Origin: a virus
DNA length: 61,806 bases
Strand: one strand, 5' to 3'
IMG/VR virus record: IMGVR_UViG_3300046479_000013
Span: 1-61,806 of that record
The position numbers were made by a program, and so were the translations under genes. Under the pieces are notes generated by a model. It worked only from the letters and a program-made list of their open reading frames with translations, had not been told where the DNA came from and searched no databases. How positions within the stretch are numbered: the first letter of the stretch is position 1; each line of letters starts with the position of its first letter. Shown here piece by piece: positions 9,062 through 18,656 of the stretch.

Positions 9062-12000
9062 TTATACTCCACCCTCTCCACCAGGATTGCTGGAGATTCC
9101 ATAATTTTGATTGAAGTAATAGTCAAACTTTACCCCCATGATGATGTTACCAACTGAGAGGTAGCTCTGGAAGAATGCCACATGCTTCTCACTCAGAGCA
9201 CCACTGGAGTTATAGACGTAGTTGATAGCATGATTCTTTCCAATGATGGTCTGCAGAATTCCATTGGCATCAAAGAGCATCTGATCACAGAAACCCATGT
9301 TGGCCAGATTGGTCATCTCACTGGGGGCTGTGTTGAACGCTGGACTAATGTTTACCACTGTGCCTGGGAAGAAAAGTCTAAACTCAATTGAGTTGCTCTC
9401 AAAAGGAACACGATAGTAACAGTATTCTGATGGACTGTAATTTGGACTGGATTTGCTCCCAATGTTTGTATCAGCGGTATCCGTTGGGTTGGGAACAATC
9501 TGATATTCCTGAGGAGTAGTGTTCATGTATGGGAAGCATTCAAGCTCGGCTACATCTCCTAAAGCTCCCTGAGCGGCTGCATGGAACAGGCGGCAAGGAA
9601 TACCATCTCGGAGGATAGTCAAGCTGGTCTCACAGATCCCATCGGGAGAATACAGAGGATTGAACACTGGAATGTTAATGGGTTGAGACCACCACAATGT
9701 CCCGGAACCATCCCCAATGAATCTCAAGACCATTCCCTCAGAAGGAGTCCAGGGCCGGATAGATCCTGAATAGTTGTTCATGGATTGCTGAATGGCATTA
9801 GCGTTATCCAAGTAGTCACCCTTGGCGTAGACGTCCCCATTGTAATTCCAAGTGGGGAAAGAGGGGCAGCAGAGGTTATTGCGATTGATGATAATCTTGA
9901 CGGTCATGGAGTTGAGACGAATCTGAACCACATAGGGTGAGCTTCCAGTGAGATACAGGGTCGGACCATTAGCCTCCTGGCGGAAGGTCAGCTGAGGATT
10001 ATCCCCAACGTTGAAGCATACAGGATCATTGATTCCACCTTCTACTGGATTGCTGGGGTAGTTGTTACTCGCTGTTGTAATCGTGTTGGGGAACAGAGGA
10101 GTGAATCCAGCGTAGGGATTGTATACAGTAATAAAGTTCTGCTCATACACGGTCATGGTCATCAGGGTGTATTGACCTGTAAGGAGATAGACAGTATCAC
10201 TCTGAGTAGGATCCATGGTTGAGCAGAGAATGTTACTAGGGACTGGGTTTGGAACCCCGGCAGGAGGTGAGGTTCCAAAGATCTCTCTGGTCGGAGCGTT
10301 TGAGCCATCATTCTTGTAACGAACGACACCCTCAAAATAGTTCTCGTAGTAACCAAGTCCTATTACAGTCCCGTCATCCGCGAAGGACAGATGATAATTT
10401 GGGGCTCCAGCAGACGGGAACACAATGGGTCCCAGGATCGGATTGATGAATCCATCATTAGGAGAGAACACACAGTATTCATCTGTACTCCCTGTGCTTC
10501 CAGTTCCTCCACGATAGGTGACAATGATGTTACCGTCAGTGTAGCAAAGATTCATGTTATTACCACCAGCAGCGGTAACGGGAGACATGGAAATCATTCT
10601 GGGTTTTGCATAGTAATTCAGAACACAGGGGAAGACAAAGGATCCAGGATTCCCAGTGGAGTTGTACCATAGGGTAGGTGGATTGTTACTGCTGTAGTTC
10701 TGTGGATTGGTCATGCCAATCATCTGATATTGAGGAAGGTTTTGATTGTAGGGATCAAAGGGGTCCGTGGAAGGGTTAGTCAGAGAAGGAACATAAGTGA
10801 TCATGCTCATGCTGACGCTATCCGCCCCATTATACTCTATGTTCGGGAAATAATTTGGCTGGTCATAGTACACACCCATGTGCTTGTGTACCTCGTGGAC
10901 TTCCCCGGTGCTCAAGGTGATTACGCAAGTGAGGTCAATATCACTGTAGATCTGTGCCACATATAGAACCCAGTTTCCCCCATTCATGACCATCTCAACA
11001 CCAAGGGAATTAACCCAGGCACCCTCGACGGTCCAGACGTAGCTAGCTCCAACGAAGGTGGGAACCTTAGCCTGATGCCAGGATTCAGCATAACCTGGTA
11101 TAGACCAATTACCTTCGGTCATAGTTGCTTCAGGAGTGTCCTTCCAAGGAGGGCTGGTTTCCCCATTGCAAGGGATAGAGATTCCAGTGTTCGGAACACC
11201 CCCTATCCAACCGGGGGTGGCAGTCTGACCTACAGGCTGGATAAAGATGTAGTTGGTATCTGGTGTGGTATCAATGGTGATACCACTCATCTTATAGCTG
11301 TAATCCCACTGCTCTGTGTAGATCTCTGTGTTGAATGCCTGACCATTTCCGTTCAGGAATTGAGGGGTATACTGAACCATATCAATATTACCATTGTTGT
11401 CATCAGAGTAGAAAACAATAGAATTGTCTACTCCACCATTGATCTGAACGGTGATGTTGATTGGATCAAGACTGGTCGAACGCAACTCATAGGTGAACTG
11501 ATTGAAGGAATAAACTCCCGGCTGAGATGCCCCGTTGCATACGGGAATCTGCCAGCTGGGATCCCAATTGGCTTGTGTGTTAGCAACGGAAACCCCGTTG
11601 ACAAGGATTTCAACCAAGTAACTAGAACCATTACCCCCACCAGTAGTGTCAATGGCTAGACCCATAGAGTCAATTCCATTCCAACTTCCGGCACCGCCAA
11701 CTGTGATCTTGAAGGTATTTCCAACCGTCAAGGGGACCAACTGGAAATTCATACTTGATTGACCCTGACCCCAACCCCCTTGCTCATCAGAGGGAGCCCA
11801 GAAATTGTCATTTTCAGTAGTCACCAGCATAGCAGAAGCTGGGGACACACCAGTGGGAGACACATAGGTGGGGATACCACCGGAGATCCCTAGAATCTGC
11901 CCTTCCAGACCAGGAGCTAGACTGACAGGAGTTCCTGCATCACCACCGATGATTAGGTCACCAGGATCGGTCATTGGGTTGGTGAGCTCAGCGCCTACAG

Positions 12001-14767
12001 GAGCGATGAACTGAGGCATGCCATTCACAACCGTGAGGATCTGCCCATTGTAACCAGCACCAATAGCCTGAGGAGCACCATTAGTCCCACCTACGATCAT
12101 CTGACCCTGAGCAAACATTGGGTTGGTCATCCCACTTGAACCAGAGCTAGGAGTTACCCATGAGAGATTGGTACCATCGGTCTCCAGGACTTTGCCGGCC
12201 TGACCCGAGACAGGGGGAAGACCATTGGATGGAGCTACCCAAGAGGCTGTGGTACCATTGGTCTCCAGGACTTTACCGGACTGACCCGTCTGAGACGGCA
12301 AAGAGAACGGGGTGACCCATGAGAGATTGGTCCCGTCGGTCTCTAGGACCTTACCGGCATTGCTGGTCTGATCCGGGAGGGTTGTTCCTCCTCCACCGGA
12401 GCCAGAAGGTGCGGTGATCCACTGGAGATGGGTCCCATCAGTGGACAACACTTTGGTGGCATTGCCGGTCTGAGAAGGAATCTCCGTGGGAATTGCAGTC
12501 CATTGAGCCACAGTGCCATTGTTGGTCAACATCATCCCACTGGTCCCAACGGACATAGTCGGAAGAGAGGTCGGGAAGGCAACCCAAGAGGCTGCAGTAC
12601 CATTGTTGGTCAATGCCATCCCGTTGGTCCCAGTGGACATTGTGGGAAGCTGGGAGGGGAGGGTGGTCCAAGCCGCTGTAGTCCCATTGCTGGCCAAGAA
12701 TTGACCATTGTTGGCAGCGATTTGAGCTGGGATGACACTGACGGTTGCCCAAGTGGCGGACGAGCCATTGGTGGAGAGGAACTTACCGGAGTTTCCAGAT
12801 TGCGCCGGGAGGGCATCAGAGGGAGGATTGACCCAGGTGGGTAGACCATTGGAGCCCACAGCGAGAAGCATACCATTGGTAGCTCCAATGGCCAGACGAT
12901 CTGGAACATTGGAAGCGTTGCCGATGAGCAAGTCGCCCTCGGTGGTGATCGGAGTGGCGGTGATCCATACACCAGTATTACCATCAGTAGACAGGATCTT
13001 CCCGTTCATACCCGTCATGTTGGGTAGGCCAGAGAAGCCGTCAGCTACGGATGCCCAAGCGGCGTTGGTGCCATCAGTTCGGAGGAAGTAACCAGTGTGC
13101 CCCGTCTGAGCAGGGAGCGCAGAGGTAGGAGCAGATACCCAAGCGGGGAGGCCATTGGTACCTACAGCCAACAATGCCCCTTCAGTACCAATACCCAATC
13201 TGGTGAAGGTGGTGGAAGTGTTACCAAGGATCAGATCTCCATAGGTCATTCCACCAGGAGCAGTGAGGCCTTGGAGCCATTCTAGATTAGTTCCATCAGT
13301 AGACAGGAACTTACCAGTCTGGCCAGTGAAGGAGGGAATGGCGGCTAGACCTGCTTCCAAGGCAGTCCATTGGGCAAAGGTGCCGTTGGTGGATAGGTAG
13401 AAACCATTCTTACCAGACTGAGCTGGGAGAGCTGAAGTGGGCGCGGATACCCAAGCCGGGAGACCATTGTCCCCCACAGCCAACAGAGTTCCAGCAGCAC
13501 CAATGGGGAATCTCACTGGGACAGCGGGGTTACCACCAGCAGGAGCGTAGATCATATCCCCAGCAGTGGTCATGGGGTTGGTCATTCCATTGAAGGTGAA
13601 GGTAGCCCAGGTGGGAGCGGAACCGTTGTTGGTCAAGAACATCCCACTAGTGCCAGAGGACACAGCAGGAAGGGCAGAGATGGCTTGCCAAGAGAGCGCA
13701 GTGCCGTTATTGGTCAGGAAGGATCCAGAGACCATAGTCGGCAATGGGCTGGGAACTGTGGACCAGGAGATCGCGGTACCATTTGTGGTCAGGAACTTAC
13801 CACCGGCTCCACCTTGAGAGGGAAGCTGATTGGGGATAGCGGCCCATGCAGCGGTTGAGCCATTGGTAGTGAGAACCATTCCGCTCTCGCCAGCGGTCTG
13901 GGTGGGAAGCACCTGAGGGAAAGAGGTCCAGGCACAAGTAGATCCGTTGGTGGTAAGGTAGTAACCGTTCTCCCCAGCGGTCATAGCCGGGAGCTCCTGG
14001 GGCAATGTAGCCCAGGACAATCCTGTACCATTGTTGGTCAGGAACTCACCAGAGACCAGGGAGGGGAAGAAGCTAAGGAAGGTGGTCCAGGAGGCATTAG
14101 AGCCATCGGTAGTCAGTAGGTCCCCATTGGCCTGACCAGCAGGGAGACCGATGAGGTTGGACCAAGCCAGGGACTGGCCATCAGGGGTGTAGAGGAATTT
14201 ACCGGCTTCACCTGCAGGACTGGGCAGAGAGTCCGGCTGGTCGAACATCTTAGCCATCACAGTCACAGTGGAAGCATTCACGGCGATGATGGTTCCAAGG
14301 ATCTGCTTTGCTTGAGAGGCTGTGGTGGGTACAGTGGTCTGGGCCGCACCAGGGACGGATGTGCTCAAATACACATACTGACCAATACTGGCTGAAGTAA
14401 AAGCCCCCAGGGGCATCTGGGTGTTGGGGCCAGCGTAGTAGACCAGAGCTTCAGCTCCAGAGGCTACAGCGGCTAGGACATATCCGTGAGCTTCTTTGGT
14501 CTTGTCGGCGGCCAATGCCTTCTGAACCATCTTGGTCCCGTTGCTGGAGAACACATTGACCCAGTCACCGGCATTGAGGGCTGTGGCGGCAATGATGTTC
14601 TCGGCATACTCGGAGACTGAAGGTGGAATGACCCCATCAGAGTTGGTCTCAACGATGCTCCCTGGTGCGGGGGCATTAGGATTGATTGCAGGCTGCTCTA
14701 CAACTAGCCTGGAAACGGGATCGAAAATCAATGGGTTGGTCAAGACTATACTCCCAGGGGTGCTCAT
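9062..14767 (-). CDS. Giant repeat-containing tail fibre protein (1,901 aa)
   Basis: The N-terminal 150 residues carry a variable-looking domain with Ala-Gly-Ser-Val segments. Residues about 165-900 are tandem repeats, each with a core such as L-E-T-D-G-T-N-L-S-W-V-T-P or L-T-N-N-G-T-A-x-x-W, spaced about 28-40 residues. The C-terminal 1,000 residues are non-repetitive, Asn/Tyr/Gly-rich, and likely the receptor-binding part. The composition and repeat type are those of long phage fibres. Genes this long are among the longest in large phages. The collar-type gene follows at once. Confidence 0.8.
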   Translation of the reverse strand: MSTPGSIVLTNPLIFDPVSRLVVEQPAINPNAPAPGSIVETNSDGVIPPSVSEYAENIIAATALNAGDWVNVFSSNGTKMVQKALAADKTKEAHGYVLAAVASGAEALVYYAGPNTQMPLGAFTSASIGQYVYLSTSVPGAAQTTVPTTASQAKQILGTIIAVNASTVTVMAKMFDQPDSLPSPAGEAGKFLYTPDGQSLAWSNLIGLPAGQANGDLLTTDGSNASWTTFLSFFPSLVSGEFLTNNGTGLSWATLPQELPAMTAGENGYYLTTNGSTCAWTSFPQVLPTQTAGESGMVLTTNGSTAAWAAIPNQLPSQGGAGGKFLTTNGTAISWSTVPSPLPTMVSGSFLTNNGTALSWQAISALPAVSSGTSGMFLTNNGSAPTWATFTFNGMTNPMTTAGDMIYAPAGGNPAVPVRFPIGAAGTLLAVGDNGLPAWVSAPTSALPAQSGKNGFYLSTNGTFAQWTALEAGLAAIPSFTGQTGKFLSTDGTNLEWLQGLTAPGGMTYGDLILGNTSTTFTRLGIGTEGALLAVGTNGLPAWVSAPTSALPAQTGHTGYFLRTDGTNAAWASVADGFSGLPNMTGMNGKILSTDGNTGVWITATPITTEGDLLIGNASNVPDRLAIGATNGMLLAVGSNGLPTWVNPPSDALPAQSGNSGKFLSTNGSSATWATVSVIPAQIAANNGQFLASNGTTAAWTTLPSQLPTMSTGTNGMALTNNGTAASWVAFPTSLPTMSVGTSGMMLTNNGTVAQWTAIPTEIPSQTGNATKVLSTDGTHLQWITAPSGSGGGGTTLPDQTSNAGKVLETDGTNLSWVTPFSLPSQTGQSGKVLETNGTTASWVAPSNGLPPVSGQAGKVLETDGTNLSWVTPSSGSSGMTNPMFAQGQMIVGGTNGAPQAIGAGYNGQILTVVNGMPQFIAPVGAELTNPMTDPGDLIIGGDAGTPVSLAPGLEGQILGISGGIPTYVSPTGVSPASAMLVTTENDNFWAPSDEQGGWGQGQSSMNFQLVPLTVGNTFKITVGGAGSWNGIDSMGLAIDTTGGGNGSSYLVEILVNGVSVANTQANWDPSWQIPVCNGASQPGVYSFNQFTYELRSTSLDPINITVQINGGVDNSIVFYSDDNNGNIDMVQYTPQFLNGNGQAFNTEIYTEQWDYSYKMSGITIDTTPDTNYIFIQPVGQTATPGWIGGVPNTGISIPCNGETSPPWKDTPEATMTEGNWSIPGYAESWHQAKVPTFVGASYVWTVEGAWVNSLGVEMVMNGGNWVLYVAQIYSDIDLTCVITLSTGEVHEVHKHMGVYYDQPNYFPNIEYNGADSVSMSMITYVPSLTNPSTDPFDPYNQNLPQYQMIGMTNPQNYSSNNPPTLWYNSTGNPGSFVFPCVLNYYAKPRMISMSPVTAAGGNNMNLCYTDGNIIVTYRGGTGSTGSTDEYCVFSPNDGFINPILGPIVFPSAGAPNYHLSFADDGTVIGLGYYENYFEGVVRYKNDGSNAPTREIFGTSPPAGVPNPVPSNILCSTMDPTQSDTVYLLTGQYTLMTMTVYEQNFITVYNPYAGFTPLFPNTITTASNNYPSNPVEGGINDPVCFNVGDNPQLTFRQEANGPTLYLTGSSPYVVQIRLNSMTVKIIINRNNLCCPSFPTWNYNGDVYAKGDYLDNANAIQQSMNNYSGSIRPWTPSEGMVLRFIGDGSGTLWWSQPINIPVFNPLYSPDGICETSLTILRDGIPCRLFHAAAQGALGDVAELECFPYMNTTPQEYQIVPNPTDTADTNIGSKSSPNYSPSEYCYYRVPFESNSIEFRLFFPGTVVNISPAFNTAPSEMTNLANMGFCDQMLFDANGILQTIIGKNHAINYVYNSSGALSEKHVAFFQSYLSVGNIIMGVKFDYYFNQNYGISSNPGGEGGV
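12120..14260 (-). repeat. Tandem coding repeats in fibre gene
   Basis: Degenerate units encode the sequence L-P-x-[QM]-x-G-x-x-G-x-x-L-x-T-[ND]-G-[TS], ending in a tryptophan. About 25 units can be followed by eye, some interrupted by longer spacers with M-T-N-P-M. Such repeats can change in number by recombination and alter fibre length. Confidence 0.75.
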
Positions 14768-14793
14768 AGAGATCTTGGGAGTCGTGAGAGCTA

Positions 14794-15147
14794 TTAAGGT
14801 TTCGGTCTATGTAGGTATAAAACAGTGCTTCCAAACTTGGTCTTATGACATCCGAGAACTAACATATTATCCTCAAAATCTTTGAGCTGCTCGATGGTCA
14901 ACACCTTAGATCCAAATAGCATAGGCTCTGGCTCAAAGGCCCATGTGGGTCCCCCTTCCCAAGAGCAAGTGAATAAGGATCCAATGAGGCACAAACCAAA
15001 ATCCTCTACATTTTTGTTGATGAATACTTTTGAGGGATAAACCGTGGTGGAGAATCCCTCACCAAGGAAATCAATAATGCTTGAAGCGGCATCTACTAGC
15101 ACCTGAGGATCCTCAGCAGCTCTGAGTAGTTTAGCGGTTAGTTTCAT
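14794..15147 (-). CDS. KLL-leader family protein (117 aa)
   Basis: The start is placed at M-K-L-T-A-K-L-L-R-A-A-E, the shared leader of this phage's paralogous family, and overlaps the stop of the upstream gene (ATGA). After the leader comes a helix (residues 12-30) and an alpha/beta stretch. The C-terminal half replaces the usual D-W-L motif with L-K-D-F-E-D-N-M-L-V. No known domain. Confidence 0.65.
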   Translation of the reverse strand: MKLTAKLLRAAEDPQVLVDAASSIIDFLGEGFSTTVYPSKVFINKNVEDFGLCLIGSLFTCSWEGGPTWAFEPEPMLFGSKVLTIEQLKDFEDNMLVLGCHKTKFGSTVLYLHRPKP

Positions 15148-16796
15148 TCCCATTGCCCTCTGTAGTAGACATCCCCACCACTGGTGTAGGATTCTCTGTA
15201 ACCATTTGCAGTCATCCAATCCAGGATGACATCATACTGCTCAGCGGACCCCTTGAAATTCTTAGGAAGAGAAATGGAGTTCAAGGAAGCATCAAAGGTG
15301 AGGAGATATGAATTTGGACTCAAGAAAACCATATAAGTGGTTCCGATATTGGTTATGTTAGAAGTCAGCCCTGGAACAGGGGCATCCCAATCGATTCCCA
15401 GGGTCTGTAGCAAATCCTTTAGTTCAGAAAGATATTGATCCTTGGTGGCACGCTTAAGGAGTTTGGCCTGCATTCTAGTTTTACCCTTGGCCTCCTGCTC
15501 CGGCGTGAAGGGATATCGGTCAAAGAACACTATGGTGCTGTGCTTGTCCCCCTCCAGGACCTTCCCGCCCATGGCGTAGCCCCAATCAAGGAAATCAGCC
15601 TTGAGCTCTTGATCCCCAGGGCCTCTACCAATGCACAGAGTGTAACTCCACAGCCGATGAGTGAGCGCAGCGATCATGTTGTCCTCTTCAGAACGAATGA
15701 ATACTTGCTTATCATCTATCTTCATCTGGCTGTCTTTGATCCCTAATCCTCGGGCATATTCAGCGAAATCATCTAAGGGAACCTTGTTGAGTTCCGGAGT
15801 CTGATCAGCATTTGTCAGACGACCCAGAACCGGCTTGAAAGATCCCGCTGGCTTAGGTGTGTTCTCCCAACGCTCACGGCCACCCAGATCTCGGAAGACC
15901 ATCTTGAAGTTATGCACGGCTAGCCAGTCTTCAATAGCCTCACGATCTGAAGGTGTAAGGTTAGGTTCTACATGAACCTCGTAGTGATATGTTAGGGGAT
16001 CAGAGAGCTTGGCGGCGAAGCCCTGGAAGGTAATACGGAGGATCCTCTTCTCATCCTTATGATAATCTCTTCCTCTATACAACACGATGGCTACAGGGGC
16101 CTCTTCGGTCTTGAGGGTCTTGTCCCCAAGAGTGGTCTTGAGCTCTTGGACCATCTTACGGGTATCCGCCATTGGAGCATCAGCGTAAGATTCAGCGCAC
16201 TTGAGCAGTTTGGAGGTCAAGGTTTTCTGTGGGTGGATGAAGAAATGAAGCTCACGTGTTGCGGTAGCATCTGAAGCTCGGCCACCCTTGGACAAAGCCC
16301 AATCATACAATTCTTCGAAGACTTCACTCATACCAGATTCCTCAAGCCATTTCTTATTGCTAGACAGAACCAATGTTGCTCCTTGCCCGTATGCCACGAA
16401 GGACACCAGCTTTCGATGAAACTTATCTCTGACTTGAACCCACCCATTCTCGGAAGCGATCAAATTGTCAGGAACACCTAGATCCCGGATGAAGATATAG
16501 AAATCTCGTTCCAGATCATTGTCTGGGCGAACGAAGACATCTTCCCCTCTGTCCGTGAATTCATGATCAAGAGCCCACTGCTTAGCAGAGGCTATGATCT
16601 GTTCATCTTGAGGAATCAATCCATGATTCTCCAAGATCTCTAATCTGAATTGTTTGTTAACTCTGCTGAGTTCTAGAATTGCGTATGTGTTGTTGGAATT
16701 CTGAACACGTATACAATCCCCTACATTACGAATGCGCTTAGGAGAGACATGTAGCTCGGCTAGGAGAACCTTGAATTCTTTAATCATCTGGGCCAT
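15144..16796 (-). CDS. Three-module KLL-family protein (550 aa)
   Basis: The gene starts at the TAATG junction with the upstream gene. It is built of three or more copies of the family module. The internal leaders T-S-K-L-L-K-C-A (near residue 195) and Q-A-K-L-L-K-R-A (near 460) mark module borders. Y-D-W-A-L-S-K-G-G, E-D-W-L-A-V-H-N-F, L-D-W-G-Y-A-M-G-G and L-D-W-M-T-A-N-G-Y mark module ends. The first module lacks its own leader, which instead ends the upstream protein. Function unknown. Confidence 0.7.
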   Translation of the reverse strand: MAQMIKEFKVLLAELHVSPKRIRNVGDCIRVQNSNNTYAILELSRVNKQFRLEILENHGLIPQDEQIIASAKQWALDHEFTDRGEDVFVRPDNDLERDFYIFIRDLGVPDNLIASENGWVQVRDKFHRKLVSFVAYGQGATLVLSSNKKWLEESGMSEVFEELYDWALSKGGRASDATATRELHFFIHPQKTLTSKLLKCAESYADAPMADTRKMVQELKTTLGDKTLKTEEAPVAIVLYRGRDYHKDEKRILRITFQGFAAKLSDPLTYHYEVHVEPNLTPSDREAIEDWLAVHNFKMVFRDLGGRERWENTPKPAGSFKPVLGRLTNADQTPELNKVPLDDFAEYARGLGIKDSQMKIDDKQVFIRSEEDNMIAALTHRLWSYTLCIGRGPGDQELKADFLDWGYAMGGKVLEGDKHSTIVFFDRYPFTPEQEAKGKTRMQAKLLKRATKDQYLSELKDLLQTLGIDWDAPVPGLTSNITNIGTTYMVFLSPNSYLLTFDASLNSISLPKNFKGSAEQYDVILDWMTANGYRESYTSGGDVYYRGQWE

Positions 16797-17170
16797 TATA
16801 TTCTCTTGAGCAGCTTGGCTCGTAAGGACTTCTCTGGATTCGGGATCTTCATGAGTTCCCACATAGGGTAGGATGACACAAACTTCTTACCCCCATGAGC
16901 ATAGCCCCAATCGATTACAGCCTCCAGGATCCCCTGCTCCCATTCAGAAAGAGAGAATCCCGGTTGGAAGACCAGAAGCTCATAGAAGTTGAAGAGGGTC
17001 GTTTCATTCGTAAATTTAAGAAGATAGTCTGGATCGTCACCATACACTCTATTAGTGTCTTGATGACCAGGACGTAGAACAACGATCTGACGAGAGTCAT
17101 GGCGCATGGACTTCCAGTCCAATCCAAGATCAGAAGTAATGAAAGCATCAAATTCTTTAAACGGATCCAT
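16796..17170 (-). CDS. KLL-family protein with the leader at its C-terminus (124 aa)
   Basis: The product has a module ending I-D-W-G-Y-A-H-G-G and then closes with S-L-R-A-K-L-L-K-R-I and a stop. The next gene begins in another frame within the TAATG overlap and carries a module without a leader. Either one fused gene was split by a frameshift, or ribosomes shift here. GGTGG precedes the start. Confidence 0.65.
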   Translation of the reverse strand: MDPFKEFDAFITSDLGLDWKSMRHDSRQIVVLRPGHQDTNRVYGDDPDYLLKFTNETTLFNFYELLVFQPGFSLSEWEQGILEAVIDWGYAHGGKKFVSSYPMWELMKIPNPEKSLRAKLLKRI

Positions 17171-17195
17171 GAACCACCATATCTAAAAGGACATA

Positions 17196-17222
17196 GAAAA
17201 TCCCCGGACTGGGCCGGGGATA
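17196..17222 (-). terminator. Hairpin after tRNA-Trp
   Basis: ATCCCCGG pairs with CCGGGGAT, followed on the minus strand by TTTTC. It lies just downstream of tRNA-Trp and would end that transcript before the family genes. Confidence 0.6.
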
Positions 17223-17225
17223 CAT

Positions 17226-17301
17226 TGGCAGGAGTGACCCGGATCGAACGGGCAACCAGGGGATTTGGAGTCCTCTGCTCTACCTTCTGAGCTTCACTCC
17301 T
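17226..17301 (-). tRNA. tRNA-Trp(CCA)
   Basis: Acceptor AGGAGTG/CACTCCT, anticodon loop CTCCAAA, discriminator G and encoded CCA. Cloverleaf folds fully. Confidence 0.93.
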
Positions 17302-17306
17302 ATGTG

Positions 17307-17477
17307 TTACGAACTAGGCATGGCCAACCAGAGAATAAAATAGACAAGCAAACCAGGACCAAAGATCAAGAAGATCAGGAAGAGGATCCGCATCACAGCT
17401 GGATCAACGTCGAAATAGTCAGCGAGTCCACCGCATACCCCGGCGATCTCTCCGTTCTTACGAACTAGTCTATCCAT
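17307..17477 (-). CDS. PspC-domain small membrane protein (56 aa)
   Basis: The sequence D-R-L-V-R-K-N-G-E-I-A-G-V-C-G-G-L-A-D-Y-F is the PspC-domain start, followed by D-V-D-P-A-V-M-R and a hydrophobic span ending in L-W-L-A-M-P. PspC proteins act in the bacterial inner-membrane stress response. A phage copy might protect the membrane during infection or act on a host Psp system; that is inference. It lies between tRNA-Trp and the QueC-like gene. Confidence 0.85.
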   Translation of the reverse strand: MDRLVRKNGEIAGVCGGLADYFDVDPAVMRILFLIFLIFGPGLLVYFILWLAMPSS

Positions 17478-17478
17478 A

Positions 17479-18051
17479 CTAACTCCTCAAAAGGGGAAGC
17501 TCTTCCAGACAAGTCTTGCAAGCGCCACAAGCCACGTAGACACCATTATCCGTCCGTGGAGTCCGACATGACCAGGAGAGATCCCGAACCTCCTTGGGGA
17601 GGAAATCATAGATTTCACGCTTAGTGTATTTGACAACCGGGAAAAGCTTCTTCACGATTGTGAACATTGAAATCACATGACAGCTACGTTGGAACCGCCA
17701 TTCAGATACTGGATCATAGGGGGCACCGTCTGACTTGGTTCTTCCAATGGCAATGTGCTTAACATCTGGCCAGAAGGAACAGATGTTCCCGGCAGTGAAA
17801 GCTACAATGTCGGTATCCCAGGGGAACCCTCCGTTGAAGGTTGGGAAGGCACAGGTGGATTCTGAATATGACAACCTAGGATTAGGACTGTAATAGGCAA
17901 GGATATCCTCCACAGCTCTACTCTCTACCTCATCCCTACCCTCTTGGTTGAGGATGTTGATGTGATGGACATGTAGATCATATTGAGAATACTCTGGTTG
18001 ATTGAGGAGCACATGAAGCATCCCCAAGGAGTCCAACCCTCCCGACAACAT
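17479..18051 (-). CDS. queC: QueC-like PP-loop ATPase (7-cyano-7-deazaguanine synthase family)
   Basis: The first codons give M-L-S-G-G-L-D-S-L-G, the PP-loop (SGGxDS) that activates a substrate with ATP. The C-terminus has S-W-S-C-R near residue 160 and C-G-A-C-K-T-C near 178, the four-cysteine zinc site of QueC. QueC makes preQ0, used for tRNA queuosine and, in some phages, for 7-deazaguanine in DNA. No other Que gene is visible here. The ATG lies nine bases after the CCA of tRNA-Gln and has no ribosome binding site, so a leaderless mRNA made by tRNA 3' processing is possible. Ends in TAG. Confidence 0.8.
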   Translation of the reverse strand: MLSGGLDSLGMLHVLLNQPEYSQYDLHVHHINILNQEGRDEVESRAVEDILAYYSPNPRLSYSESTCAFPTFNGGFPWDTDIVAFTAGNICSFWPDVKHIAIGRTKSDGAPYDPVSEWRFQRSCHVISMFTIVKKLFPVVKYTKREIYDFLPKEVRDLSWSCRTPRTDNGVYVACGACKTCLEELPLLRS

Positions 18052-18059
18052 CACAAGGA

Positions 18060-18134
18060 TGGTTGGGGAGGTAGGATTCGAACCCACGGATGACGGGATC
18101 AAAACCCGTTGCCTTACCACTTGGCGACTCCCCA
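18060..18134 (-). tRNA. tRNA-Gln(TTG)
   Basis: Acceptor TGGGGAG/CTCCCCA, loop TTTTGAT, discriminator A, encoded CCA. Its 3' end abuts the QueC-like gene. Confidence 0.92.
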
Positions 18135-18135
18135 G

Positions 18136-18564
18136 TTAAAGCTTGGCCTCGTCCTGATAGATCTGGCGTAGATGCATCAGGAGCTTGCCGAGCATATTCT
18201 TCCCCGTCCCATCCATGGTCCCCCAGTAACGATCACCCCAGGTGTTGCCTTCTTCCAGGTGAGCATCTCCGGTTAAGAGAAGATCTTTTCGTAGGTCCTC
18301 GTGCTGGTCAAACTTGGCCTGCAGGACTTCCCACATGATGTCGTCCTTGACTTCATCCCAATCAGAGCGGAGAGTGATCTTACGACCAAGCTTCTTGCTC
18401 AGACCAGCGGTGAGAATCGTGAACTCCTTAGCCCGAGCGGGTTCTTTCTGAGACTGGTATGCAGCCTCGGTGCTCGGAAAGGTCAAGCCAAAGACCGTCA
18501 CGGGAGCTTCATGAAAGTTGCTCAGGAAGCGATAGACGCCACTGAACTCTTTGATGCTGTCCAT
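18136..18564 (-). CDS. NADAR-domain protein (YbiA-like, 142 aa)
   Basis: The sequence F-S-G-V-Y-R-F-L-S-N-F-H-E-A-P-V at the start, P-S-T-E-A-A-Y-Q-S-Q-K near residue 32 and G-K-N-M-L-G-K-L-L near 124 are typical of the NADAR/YbiA family. Members hydrolyse N-glycosidic bonds in riboflavin intermediates or remove ADP-ribose from nucleic acid. Length fits the family. Given the NAMPT and NMNAT genes elsewhere in the window, a role in countering ADP-ribosylation or other NAD-linked defence is plausible but unproven. It is flanked by tRNA genes on both sides. Confidence 0.85.
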   Translation of the reverse strand: MDSIKEFSGVYRFLSNFHEAPVTVFGLTFPSTEAAYQSQKEPARAKEFTILTAGLSKKLGRKITLRSDWDEVKDDIMWEVLQAKFDQHEDLRKDLLLTGDAHLEEGNTWGDRYWGTMDGTGKNMLGKLLMHLRQIYQDEAKL

Positions 18565-18578
18565 GATGGTCTCCTTGA

Positions 18579-18656
<78 letters not shown>

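Noticed and set aside
12120-14260. CRISPR-like or mobile repeats in the fibre gene
   Set aside because: The repeats are in frame, degenerate and coding; they are protein repeats of the fibre shaft.
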